Shown here one piece after another: positions 46,363-54,638 of a stretch of 64,000 nucleotides of DNA. Position 1 is the first letter of the stretch. Each line of letters opens with the position of its first letter. This DNA is from Paenibacillus sp. MZ04-78.2 (GTDB lineage Bacteria > Bacillota > Bacilli > Paenibacillales > NBRC-103111): positions 1-64,000 of the forward strand of contig NZ_JANAVJ010000005.1 in the NCBI RefSeq assembly GCF_024213375.1. Reading direction: 5' to 3'. The notes below the pieces were generated by a model, which saw nothing but the letters and a program-made list of their open reading frames with translations, searched no databases and was not told the DNA's origin. Both the position numbers and the translations under genes were made by a program.

Positions 46363-46407
46363 AAAGGGTGGTTTAAAGGTGCAAAATCCTTTCACCGCCC
46401 TTTTTTT
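46363..46407 (+). terminator. Strong intrinsic terminator between rpsB and tsf
   Basis: AAAGGGTGGTTTAAAGG pairs with CCTTTCACCGCCCTTT (two-nt internal mismatch, one G-T) around TGCAAAAT, with a run of seven T. No clear promoter lies between it and tsf, so tsf probably depends on partial read-through. Confidence 0.88.
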
Positions 46408-46441
46408 GGGAATACATATTACATTCCAAGGAGGCCAAATC

Positions 46442-47092
46442 ATGGCAGTTAGTGCAGCGGCAGTAAAAGAATTGCGCGATAAAACAGGAGCAGGCATGCT
46501 CGATTGTAAAAAAGCATTGGAAGAAGCAAACGGCGACTTGACCAAAGCTGCCGAAGTTTTGCGTGAAAAAGGTCTTTCCGCGGCAGCCAACAAAGCAGGC
46601 CGGATCGCAACGGAAGGCATGATCGAGTCCTACATTCACGCCGGCGGTAAAATCGGCGTATTGGTTGAAGTAAACAGCGAAACCGACTTCGTTGCGAAAA
46701 ACGAGCAGTTCAGAACGTTCGTACGTGACGTTGCTTTGCACATCGCAGCTTCCAACCCGAAATTCATTCGCCGTGATGAAGTTCCGCAAGAAGCGCTGGA
46801 CAAAGAGCGCGAAATCTTGACGAACCAAGCGCTGAACGAAGGCAAGCCGGAAAAAATCGTCGAGAAAATCGTCGAAGGCCGTCTGGCGAAATACTACGAG
46901 GAATACTGCCTGCTTGAGCAGCCTTTCGTAAAAGACCCGGACAAAACCGTAGAAGAAGTGCTGAAAGAAAACATCGCAACGATCGGCGAAAACTTGTCGA
47001 TCCGCCGCTTCGTTCGTTTCGAGCTTGGAGAAGGCCTGGAGAAGAAACAAGAAAACTTCGCTGAAGAAGTTATGTCCCAAGTTAAACTGTAA
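46442..47092 (+). CDS. tsf: Elongation factor Ts
   Basis: EF-Ts recycles EF-Tu-GDP. The 216 residues show [20 protein letters not shown] and [19 protein letters not shown]. It is the short Firmicutes-type length rather than the ~283 residues of E. coli. AAGGAGG precedes ATG 46442. Confidence 0.98.
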   Translation: MAVSAAAVKELRDKTGAGMLDCKKALEEANGDLTKAAEVLREKGLSAAANKAGRIATEGMIESYIHAGGKIGVLVEVNSETDFVAKNEQFRTFVRDVALHIAASNPKFIRRDEVPQEALDKEREILTNQALNEGKPEKIVEKIVEGRLAKYYEEYCLLEQPFVKDPDKTVEEVLKENIATIGENLSIRRFVRFELGEGLEKKQENFAEEVMSQVKL

Positions 47093-47117
47093 TTCAACAA
47101 GATACATGCAAGGGAAC

Positions 47118-47146
47118 AAGGAACACGCTGTGTTCCTTGTTTTTTA
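47118..47146 (+). terminator. Intrinsic terminator between tsf and pyrH
   Basis: AAGGAACAC-GCT-GTGTTCCTT, a perfect 9-bp stem, followed by GTTTTTTAA. Only 43 nt separate it from pyrH and no promoter is evident there. Confidence 0.92.
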
Positions 47147-47168
47147 ACAGAAAGCTTTAGCGGTCTGA

Positions 47169-47915
<747 letters not shown>

Positions 47916-47918
47916 TCT

Positions 47919-48473
47919 ATGCCGCAATCCATTAAAAAAAGTGCGGAAGAACGCATGGAGAAAGCGATCGCCGCGCTGAAAAAGGAGCTGGCTTCGCTTC
48001 GGGCGGGGCGGGCGACCCCTGCACTGCTGGATCGCGTTCAAGTTGAATACTACGGCTCTATGACACCGGTAAACCAGCTGGCGAACATTAATACGCCGGA
48101 TTCCCGCACGCTGATGATTCAGCCGTGGGACAAAAGCTCGGTTGCCGCTATCGAAAAAGCGATTATGAAATCCGATCTCGGATTGACGCCTTCCAACGAC
48201 GGCAGCGCGATCCGTATCGTCATTCCCGCTTTGACGGAAGAACGCCGTGCCGAGCTCGTCAAAATGACGCGCAAGTTCGGTGAAGAAGGGAAAGTGGCGA
48301 TCCGCAACATCCGCCGTGACGCGAACGATGATATCAAAAAACTGGAGAAGACGGGTATATCGGAAGACGAGTCCCGCCGTCATCAGGACGACATCCAGAA
48401 GTTCACGGACAAGCATATCGCAGAAGTCGACAAAGTATTGGCTGCCAAAGAAAAAGAAATCATGGAAGTGTAA
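47919..48473 (+). CDS. frr: Ribosome-recycling factor
   Basis: The 184-residue protein shows the RRF pattern: [56 protein letters not shown] and [13 protein letters not shown]. It follows pyrH after 3 nt with AAGGGAGTG upstream. Confidence 0.98.
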   Translation: MPQSIKKSAEERMEKAIAALKKELASLRAGRATPALLDRVQVEYYGSMTPVNQLANINTPDSRTLMIQPWDKSSVAAIEKAIMKSDLGLTPSNDGSAIRIVIPALTEERRAELVKMTRKFGEEGKVAIRNIRRDANDDIKKLEKTGISEDESRRHQDDIQKFTDKHIAEVDKVLAAKEKEIMEV

Positions 48474-48478
48474 CCGGT

Positions 48479-48507
48479 AAAGACCCCCTTATTCGAGGGG
48501 GCTTTTA
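48479..48507 (+). terminator. Intrinsic terminator after frr
   Basis: CCCCCT-TATTCG-AGGGGG with flanking AAAG/CTTTT, 25 nt before uppS. The T-run is short (TTTT), so read-through is likely. Confidence 0.75.
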
Positions 48508-48532
48508 GTCTTTCCTGATGGGGGATTCAGAC

Positions 48533-49300
48533 ATGATGTCTTTCAAAAAATGGTTTGGAAGCAAACCGGGAGGGGAGCAAGCCGCTCTCAAGCTGGATGC
48601 GGACAACATTCCGAACCATGTCGCCGTCATCATGGACGGTAATGGCCGATGGGCACAAAAGCGGGGACTGCCGCGGGTGGCAGGCCACCATTCAGGTATG
48701 AAAAACGTGAAAAAAATTACGATGGCCGCAAACAGCATCGGTGTGAAGGTGCTGACCATGTATGCTTTTTCCACGGAAAATTGGAAAAGACCGAAGGAAG
48801 AAGTCGACTACTTAATGAAGCTCCCGATGGAATTTTTTCCGAAAGAAATCGGCGAACTGATTGCGAATAACGTCCAGATCCGTATGACGGGCTGGCAGGA
48901 AGATCTGCCTGACTTTACGCTGAAAGCGATTCAGGACGCGATCGATCAAACGAAGCATAATACCGGCCTTATTTTGAACTTTGCGCTGAATTATGGAAGC
49001 CGTAAAGAAATGCTCATGGGCATTCAGCGGCTTGCTCAGGATATGAAAGAAAATAAAGTGGCCGCGGACGAAGTGGACGAGGCGCTTTTCTCCAAATATT
49101 TGTTAACCGATCCGCTCCCGGACCCCGATCTTCTGATACGCACCAGCGGAGAGCTTCGGATTAGCAACTTTATGCTTTGGCAGTTAGCTTATTCGGAACT
49201 ATTTTTTACAGATTTGTGCTGGCCGGAATTTACAGAGCAGCATTTTTACGACGCTGTCGGGGAGTACCAACGCCGCGCCAGAAGATATGGCGGTTTATAG
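48533..49300 (+). CDS. uppS: Undecaprenyl diphosphate synthase (isoprenyl transferase)
   Basis: UppS makes the C55 lipid carrier for peptidoglycan. The 255 residues show HVAVIMDGNGRWAQKRGLPR, AFSTENWKRP and LLIRTSGELRISNFMLWQ. ATG 48533 follows GGGGGATT at a good distance; an ATG at 48518 is in frame but inside the terminator tail region. Confidence 0.97.
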   Translation: MMSFKKWFGSKPGGEQAALKLDADNIPNHVAVIMDGNGRWAQKRGLPRVAGHHSGMKNVKKITMAANSIGVKVLTMYAFSTENWKRPKEEVDYLMKLPMEFFPKEIGELIANNVQIRMTGWQEDLPDFTLKAIQDAIDQTKHNTGLILNFALNYGSRKEMLMGIQRLAQDMKENKVAADEVDEALFSKYLLTDPLPDPDLLIRTSGELRISNFMLWQLAYSELFFTDLCWPEFTEQHFYDAVGEYQRRARRYGGL

Positions 49301-49306
49301 CGGCCG

Positions 49307-49330
49307 TTGACAACAGGTAGGGGCAGCTAG
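49307..49330 (+). promoter_or_regulatory. Candidate SigA promoter before cdsA
   Basis: A perfect TTGACA at 49307-49312 is followed after 17 nt by GATAAA; ATAAAA (18 nt) or TAAAAT (19 nt) are alternatives. A palindrome starts 5 nt further on, over the expected transcription start. Confidence 0.5.
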
Positions 49331-49334
49331 ATAA

Positions 49335-49363
49335 AATATACAAAATACAGTATTTTGTATATT
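49335..49363. promoter_or_regulatory. Perfect 29-bp palindrome, candidate operator
   Basis: The half-site AATATACAAAATAC is the exact reverse complement of GTATTTTGTATATT, with a single A between. It overlaps the start region of the promoter at 49307 and lies 47 nt before cdsA. There is no U-run after it, so it is not a typical terminator. It does not match the CodY, LexA or Spo0A boxes. Confidence 0.6.
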
Positions 49364-49410
49364 GGTTCAGCTTATGTCCGACTGCCAGCATAAACGATGG
49401 AGGAATCGAT

Positions 49411-50199
49411 TTGAAGCAGCGAATTGTCACAGGAGTCGTGGCAGGGCTCGCCTTTTTCATCCTGTTGTATTTGGGAGGCTATTGGTTTGCCGGGTTAATC
49501 CTGGTATTGTCGCTGATCGGGTACGACGAGTTTTTACGGATGAGCGGTCTTAACAAGAACAAAACGATCTCGCTTTTAGGCTCTCTAGGGGTCGTTGGCC
49601 TTGTCGTACCGTGGCAGGAGGCCGGGATTTCGATAGAGCGCTTGATTTGGTTGTTTATGTTTGTTTTTCTGGCCGTTACCGTTATTTCGAAAAACAAAAT
49701 TACGATCGATCATGTGACTACGGCATTTTTGGGTATGGTGTACGTCGGTATCGGTTTTCATTACATGGTGGAGACGCGCTGGCTGTCCGAGAACGGGCTT
49801 TATTGGACGCTGCTTGTGTTTTTATGCATTTGGTCAACGGATTCCGGCGCGTATTTTACCGGATCGATGATGGGAAAAACACCGCTCTGGCCTGCCATTA
49901 GTCCGAAGAAATCCGTCGAGGGAGCGATCGGCGGCACAGCATTGTCCATTGTCGTTGCACTCGGCTTTGCCTGGTACCGTCCGGACCTGCTTAGCTTTGC
50001 GCAAGCGATTTGGATCGGGCTCGTCATTGCGATTGTCGGTCAGATGGGCGATTTGATTCAATCCGCTTACAAGCGGGTGAAGGGCATCAAGGACACGGGA
50101 ACGATCCTGCCGGGACATGGCGGCGTGCTTGATCGGACCGACAGCTGGCTAATCGTCTTTCCGTTCCTTCATTTAGCGGCTTTGCTCCCGCACGTATAA
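49411..50199 (+). CDS. cdsA: Phosphatidate cytidylyltransferase
   Basis: CdsA makes CDP-diacylglycerol for phospholipid synthesis. The 262-residue membrane protein has about eight membrane segments and the family signature YKRVKGIKDTGTILPGHGG followed by VLDRTDS. TTG start after GGAGGAAT. Confidence 0.97.
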   Translation: MKQRIVTGVVAGLAFFILLYLGGYWFAGLILVLSLIGYDEFLRMSGLNKNKTISLLGSLGVVGLVVPWQEAGISIERLIWLFMFVFLAVTVISKNKITIDHVTTAFLGMVYVGIGFHYMVETRWLSENGLYWTLLVFLCIWSTDSGAYFTGSMMGKTPLWPAISPKKSVEGAIGGTALSIVVALGFAWYRPDLLSFAQAIWIGLVIAIVGQMGDLIQSAYKRVKGIKDTGTILPGHGGVLDRTDSWLIVFPFLHLAALLPHV

Positions 50200-50222
50200 C
50201 TATTGCCCCGAGGTGAACGTTG

Positions 50223-51365
50223 GTGAAAAAAGTCAGTATTCTGGGGTCGACCGGTTCCGTTGGAACCCAGACCTTGGATGTCATATCGCATTACCCGGAA
50301 CGTTTCGAGGTGGAAGGGCTCGCCGGCGGTTATAATATCCCGCTCCTGCTGGAGCAAATCGAGCGCTTTCGTCCCCGCAAGGTAGCCGTTGCGACGAAGG
50401 AAGCGGCGGAACAGCTGCGTGCGGCAGTGAAATCGGACGTTCAGGTGCTATACGGTGAAGAGGGGCTGCACGAAATTGCGGCGGGCACCGATGCCGAGCT
50501 TGTGGTCACCGCGATTGTCGGCAGCCAAGGACTTAAGCCGACGCTGGCCGCGATCGACGCAGGTAAGCATATCGGTCTAGCCAATAAGGAGACGCTGGTT
50601 AGCGCAGGGCATCTTGTGACGGAATTAGCGCAGCGCCGCGGCGTCGCTTTGCTTCCGGTCGATAGCGAGCATTCCGCCATATTCCAATGCTTGAACGGAG
50701 AATCGCGGGATCGCGTACATAAAATTACGTTAACCGCTTCCGGGGGATCGTTTCGCGACCGCACCCGGGAAGAGCTTACACATGTAACGGTTGAAGATGC
50801 GCTCAAGCATCCGAATTGGTCGATGGGAGCAAAAATCACGATCGATTCGGCGACGATGGCGAACAAAGGGCTGGAAGTGATCGAAGCCCACTGGCTGTTC
50901 GGCTTGCCTTACGATCAGATAGAAGTGCTGATTCATCCCGAAAGCATTGTCCATTCATTCGTCGAGTTCGTAGACTACAGCATTATCGCCCAGTTGGGGA
51001 TGCCGGATATGCGGGTGCCGATTCAGTATGCGTTGACCTATCCGGACAGGATGGCAACGCCATCCGAACGTTTGCGTTTATCCGATGTTGGGAAGCTGCA
51101 GTTTCGCGAGATGGATTTCGATCGGTATCCTTGTTTGCGGATGGCGTACGAAAGCGGACGGACGGGCGGCTCCATGCCCACCGTGTACAATGCGGCTAAC
51201 GAAGTTGCGGTTGAACGGTTCTTGAAAGGGGAAATTTCATTCCTGGCCATCGAAGAGGTGATTGCCAGGGTCATGGACAAGCATTCCCCAGTCCCGGCCC
51301 CGGATTTGTCCGCCATCCTGGAGATCGACCGTTGGGCCCGGGAAGAGGCGCGTAGCTTGGACTAA
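50223..51365 (+). CDS. dxr: 1-deoxy-D-xylulose-5-phosphate reductoisomerase
   Basis: Dxr is the second step of the MEP isoprenoid pathway, feeding UppS upstream. The 380 residues show the NADPH motif ILGSTGSVGTQTLDVI, GLANKETLVSAG, LPVDSEHSAIFQCLNGE, SWSMG-type loop NWSMGAKITIDSATMANKGL and IHPESIVHSFVE. GTG 50223 is preferred over the adjacent TTG 50220 because GAGGTGA lies 6 nt before it and the product then begins MKKVSILGS. Confidence 0.98.
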   Translation: MKKVSILGSTGSVGTQTLDVISHYPERFEVEGLAGGYNIPLLLEQIERFRPRKVAVATKEAAEQLRAAVKSDVQVLYGEEGLHEIAAGTDAELVVTAIVGSQGLKPTLAAIDAGKHIGLANKETLVSAGHLVTELAQRRGVALLPVDSEHSAIFQCLNGESRDRVHKITLTASGGSFRDRTREELTHVTVEDALKHPNWSMGAKITIDSATMANKGLEVIEAHWLFGLPYDQIEVLIHPESIVHSFVEFVDYSIIAQLGMPDMRVPIQYALTYPDRMATPSERLRLSDVGKLQFREMDFDRYPCLRMAYESGRTGGSMPTVYNAANEVAVERFLKGEISFLAIEEVIARVMDKHSPVPAPDLSAILEIDRWAREEARSLD

Positions 51366-51378
51366 AATGAACCGTTTG

Positions 51379-51401
51379 AAGATGCGACGCCAGGGCATCT
51401 T
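51379..51401 (+). other. Small hairpin in the dxr-rasP gap
   Basis: AAGATGC pairs with GCATCTT around GACGCCAGG, followed by TCGG rather than a U-run, so it is at best a weak terminator. The rest of the 198-nt gap shows no gene or clear promoter. Confidence 0.35.
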
Positions 51402-51563
51402 TCGGTGAAGCCGCTCATATGTTCATATCATGAGTCCCGGCTTGTATTCCCTTTGGGATTAATGTTAATCTTAAAGGTAGGCTTCGTACGATTTTCATGC
51501 AGCCAATACCATTTGCCCATAGCTTGGATATGAACATTTGCGCTTAAGGAGGCCGTACACCCA

Positions 51564-52823
51564 TTGGCTAACATCCAGGTCGTATTTCAAATTATTCTTT
51601 TGTTTTTTGTTCTAGTCACGATTCATGAATGGGGACATTTTTACTTTGCCAAGCGAGCGGGTATTCTCGTTCGGGAATTCGCTATCGGCTTCGGTCCCAA
51701 ACTGCTCTCCTTCAAACGTGGAGAAACCCGGTTTACACTCAGACTTCTTCCAATCGGCGGGTTCGTTCGAATGGCCGGGGAAGACCCGGAGATCGTTCAG
51801 ATCAACCAGGGTCAGCGTATCGCCGTGCAATTGGACGATAATCAGGTCACGCACATTTACTTGAACGAGTTCGAAAGCCGCCGGGATGCGATTGAAGGCG
51901 TCGTTGAGCAGATCGATCTGGAAAAAGATTTGTTCGTCCGTCTGGATGTCGACGGGGAAATCGAACGTTATTCGATTCATCCTCAGGCCATGATGGTGTC
52001 CAAGGAACAGGAAAACCAGATTGCCCCACTGGACCGCCAGTTCGGGAGCAAGTCGGTAGGACGGCGCGCAATGGCTATCTTTGCCGGACCGCTGATGAAT
52101 TTTATTCTTGCCTTGGCACTATTTGTAACCGTAGTGTTCGTGGCAGGACTGCCCGACAAGGTGAAAATTCAGGAAATCAGTTCAGCTTCCGCTGCGGCGA
52201 AAGCGGGGCTCCAGTCCGGAGACATTATCCTTCAGGTGGATCATGTGCAGATCGGCCGCGACAGCAAAAAGCTGACCGGCTTAATTCAACAATCTCCGAA
52301 TAAACCGATGGTATGGATTATTGAGCGCAACAAGGAGCAGATCCGCAAAGAAGTGACTCCGCTTATGGACAAGGACGGCGTCATTCGCGTCGGCGTCTCC
52401 CTTCTGACTGAAACGCGCCCTGCCACGGTGCTGGAAGGGTTTACCGGAGGCTGGAACACCCTTGTTTCCGCATCAACCATCATCATAGACGGCTTTGGCA
52501 AGCTGGCGACGCTTCAGGTAAAAATGGACGATTTGGGCGGTCCGGTAAGGATCGTGGAATTTACAAGCCAGCAAGCTAGCGCAGGGTTTATCCAATACAT
52601 CTATTGGATGGCCGTTATGAGTCTCCATTTGGGACTGTTCAATCTGCTGCCGGTCCCGGCGCTGGACGGAAGTCGGCTGGTGTTTTTGCTGCTGGAGGCG
52701 CTCCGCGGCAAGCCTGTCGATCCGAGCCGCGAAAGCATGGTCCATTTTGTCGGCTTTGCGATGATGATGCTGCTTATGATAGCTGTCACTTATAACGATA
52801 TATTACGTTTGATTAAAGGGTAA
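51564..52823 (+). CDS. rasP: Site-2 protease RasP (RseP family)
   Basis: This intramembrane zinc metalloprotease cleaves anti-sigma factors and leftover signal peptides. The 419 residues show HEWGH at 21-25, FAIGFGPKLLSF, a PDZ domain (ISSASAAAKAGLQSGDIILQ, about 205-285) and the second zinc site NLLPVPALDGSRL near the C-terminus. TTG start preceded by TTAAGGAGGCC. Confidence 0.97.
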   Translation: MANIQVVFQIILLFFVLVTIHEWGHFYFAKRAGILVREFAIGFGPKLLSFKRGETRFTLRLLPIGGFVRMAGEDPEIVQINQGQRIAVQLDDNQVTHIYLNEFESRRDAIEGVVEQIDLEKDLFVRLDVDGEIERYSIHPQAMMVSKEQENQIAPLDRQFGSKSVGRRAMAIFAGPLMNFILALALFVTVVFVAGLPDKVKIQEISSASAAAKAGLQSGDIILQVDHVQIGRDSKKLTGLIQQSPNKPMVWIIERNKEQIRKEVTPLMDKDGVIRVGVSLLTETRPATVLEGFTGGWNTLVSASTIIIDGFGKLATLQVKMDDLGGPVRIVEFTSQQASAGFIQYIYWMAVMSLHLGLFNLLPVPALDGSRLVFLLLEALRGKPVDPSRESMVHFVGFAMMMLLMIAVTYNDILRLIKG

Positions 52824-52855
52824 CGAATTGCCGTCCGTAGGGGGAAAACAGAACG

Positions 52856-54313
52856 ATGTCGAACCAAAAGCAAGACAAACAGTTTGTGAAAGAAATTACG
52901 CCGCAGGGCGAGGATTTCTCCCGCTGGTATATTGATGTCATTAAAAAGGCTGATCTCATGAGTTACTCGCCGGTCCGCGGATGCATCGTATTTAAACCGG
53001 ACGGGTACGAGCTTTGGGAAAATATTCAGCGGGAGCTGGACCGCCGGTTTAAGGAAACGGGACACCGCAACGCTTACTTCCCGCTGTTCATTCCCGAGAG
53101 CTTTTTCCAAAAAGAAAAAGAACATGTGGAAGGGTTCAACCCGGAGCTGCCGTGGGTAACGGAAGCAGGCGGCGAGAAGCTCGAAGAGCGGCTGGCGATT
53201 CGCCCGACGTCCGAGACGATGATCGGTCACATGTACGCGGAGTGGATTAACTCCTACCGCGACCTGCCGCTCTTGATCAACCAGTGGGCCAACGTGGTCC
53301 GTTGGGAAAAGCGGACGCTGCCGTTTTTGCGTACAAGCGAGTTTTTATGGCAGGAAGGCCATACGGCTCATGAGGACGAAGCCGATGCACGCAAAGAAAC
53401 GATGCAGATGCTGGAAATTTATCGTTCTTTTGCCGAAGAGTTCTTAGCGATTCCGGTCATTATGGGCCAGAAGACGCCTTCCGAGAAGTTCGCGGGCGCC
53501 GTCGATACGTATTCCATCGAAGCGATGATGAAGGACGGCAAAGCGGTGCAAGCGGGAACTTCCCACTATTTGGGCACGAACTTCGCCGTGGCGTTTGATA
53601 TTAAATATTTGGACCGCGAGAATCAGCATCAGTTCTGTCATACGACCTCTTGGGGAGTCAGCACCCGTCTCATCGGAGCTCTGATCATGGTTCACGGCGA
53701 CGACCGCGGTCTGGCTTTGCCGCCGAAGATCGCACCGACGCAAGTCATCATGATTCCGATCGGTCCTCCGAAGACGAGAGAGCAGGTTGTCGGCCGCGTA
53801 GACGAGCTGTATGCCCAGTTGAAGCAGGCTGGCGTACGCGTGAAGGTGGACGATCGTCCGGACCAAAGTCCGGGCTGGAAATTTAACGAATACGAAATGC
53901 GCGGCGTACCGGTCCGCGTCGAGCTGGGACCGCGGGACATGGAAAACGGGCAAGTGGTTCTGGTATCCCGGATTACCGGAGAGAAGCGTGTCGTCCAGCA
54001 GGACCAATTTGTAGAAGAAGTGCAAAAGCTGTTGACGGAAACGCAGAAGGAAATGTATGATCGAGCCAAGCGGTTCCGCGACGAAAGCATGACTGAAGCG
54101 GATACGGTGGACGAGCTGAAATCGTTCCTTGAGCAAAAGCGCGGCTTCGCATTGTCGGGCTGGTGCGGCTCTGCCGCCTGCGAAGCGCAGGTCAAAGAAG
54201 AGGCCGGCGCAACGAGCCGCAACATTCCGTTCGAGCCGGGCGTATCCAAGCCGAAATGTCTTGTCTGCGGCGAAGACGCCAAGCACACCGTCGTCTTCGG
54301 CAAATCGTATTAA
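52856..54313 (+). CDS. proS: Prolyl-tRNA synthetase, archaeal/eukaryal-type (ProS3)
   Basis: This class II enzyme charges tRNA-Pro. The 485 residues show motif 2 (VVRWEKRTLPFLRTSEFLWQ), motif 3 (WGVSTRLIGALIMVHGDDRG), a C-terminal Cys-containing zinc-like domain (WCGSAACEAQ, CLVCGEDA) and a terminal Tyr, features of the archaeal/eukaryal type. There is no INS editing domain, unlike the 564-residue bacterial type at this locus in B. subtilis. ATG 52856 has no strong SD nearby (GTAGGGGG). Confidence 0.95.
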   Translation: MSNQKQDKQFVKEITPQGEDFSRWYIDVIKKADLMSYSPVRGCIVFKPDGYELWENIQRELDRRFKETGHRNAYFPLFIPESFFQKEKEHVEGFNPELPWVTEAGGEKLEERLAIRPTSETMIGHMYAEWINSYRDLPLLINQWANVVRWEKRTLPFLRTSEFLWQEGHTAHEDEADARKETMQMLEIYRSFAEEFLAIPVIMGQKTPSEKFAGAVDTYSIEAMMKDGKAVQAGTSHYLGTNFAVAFDIKYLDRENQHQFCHTTSWGVSTRLIGALIMVHGDDRGLALPPKIAPTQVIMIPIGPPKTREQVVGRVDELYAQLKQAGVRVKVDDRPDQSPGWKFNEYEMRGVPVRVELGPRDMENGQVVLVSRITGEKRVVQQDQFVEEVQKLLTETQKEMYDRAKRFRDESMTEADTVDELKSFLEQKRGFALSGWCGSAACEAQVKEEAGATSRNIPFEPGVSKPKCLVCGEDAKHTVVFGKSY

Positions 54314-54638
54314 CACGATCTTTTCTACTAGCGCCATGTAATTAGGAGTTTGATTTTAGAGTTGGTTTAAGTTGCTTATTTCTTCGAAGGGCCTCAGGAA
54401 AAGTGTTACCACGGAAAGTGAAACGGCCGCCTTTGAAATCAAGTTGCTGCCTTGTAGATTTTTATACAATACGGCAACTTGATTTCAAGAGCGGTGGAGT
54501 GGTAATACTTTTCCGACGCGGCAATTACTGAAGATGATCGCTACATTTCTAAAGCAAACGCCTAACCTTTTACATAAGGGGCAATGGGAAAGCAACACTC
54601 CTTTTGTCCCTTTCATCGTTTTACGGGGGAGGAGCACC
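54314..54638. other. proS-polC gap with a 118-bp inverted repeat
   Basis: This 325-nt gap holds no gene I can support. An in-frame extension of polC to an ATG at 54534 is open but has no RBS. Its main content is the inverted repeat at 54397-54514. TACAAT at 54465-54470 inside the repeat resembles a -10, but the spacing to TTGCTG is only 15 nt. Confidence 0.6.
54397..54514. repeat. 118-bp imperfect inverted repeat (MITE-like or structured RNA)
   Basis: Outer arms GGAAAAGTGTTACCAC (54397-54412) and GTGGTAATACTTTTCC (54499-54514) match with one G-T pair. Inner arms TTTGAAATCAAGTTGC (54432-54447) and GCAACTTGATTTCAA (54474-54488) match over 15 bp. A smaller TTGTA/TACAA pair and CCGC/GCGG add to the fold. 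No target-site duplication is obvious and there is no U-run. Confidence 0.85.

Noticed and set aside
49335-49363. Palindrome as CodY box or terminator
   Set aside because: About six mismatches to the 15-bp CodY consensus, and no U-run follows, so neither label fits.
54397-54514. T-box or other known riboswitch upstream of polC
   Set aside because: No specifier loop, T-box sequence or terminator/antiterminator pair is visible.
54534-54638. N-terminal extension of polC to an earlier ATG
   Set aside because: No ribosome binding site there; ATG 54639 has GGGGGAGGAG and gives the standard 1437-residue length.
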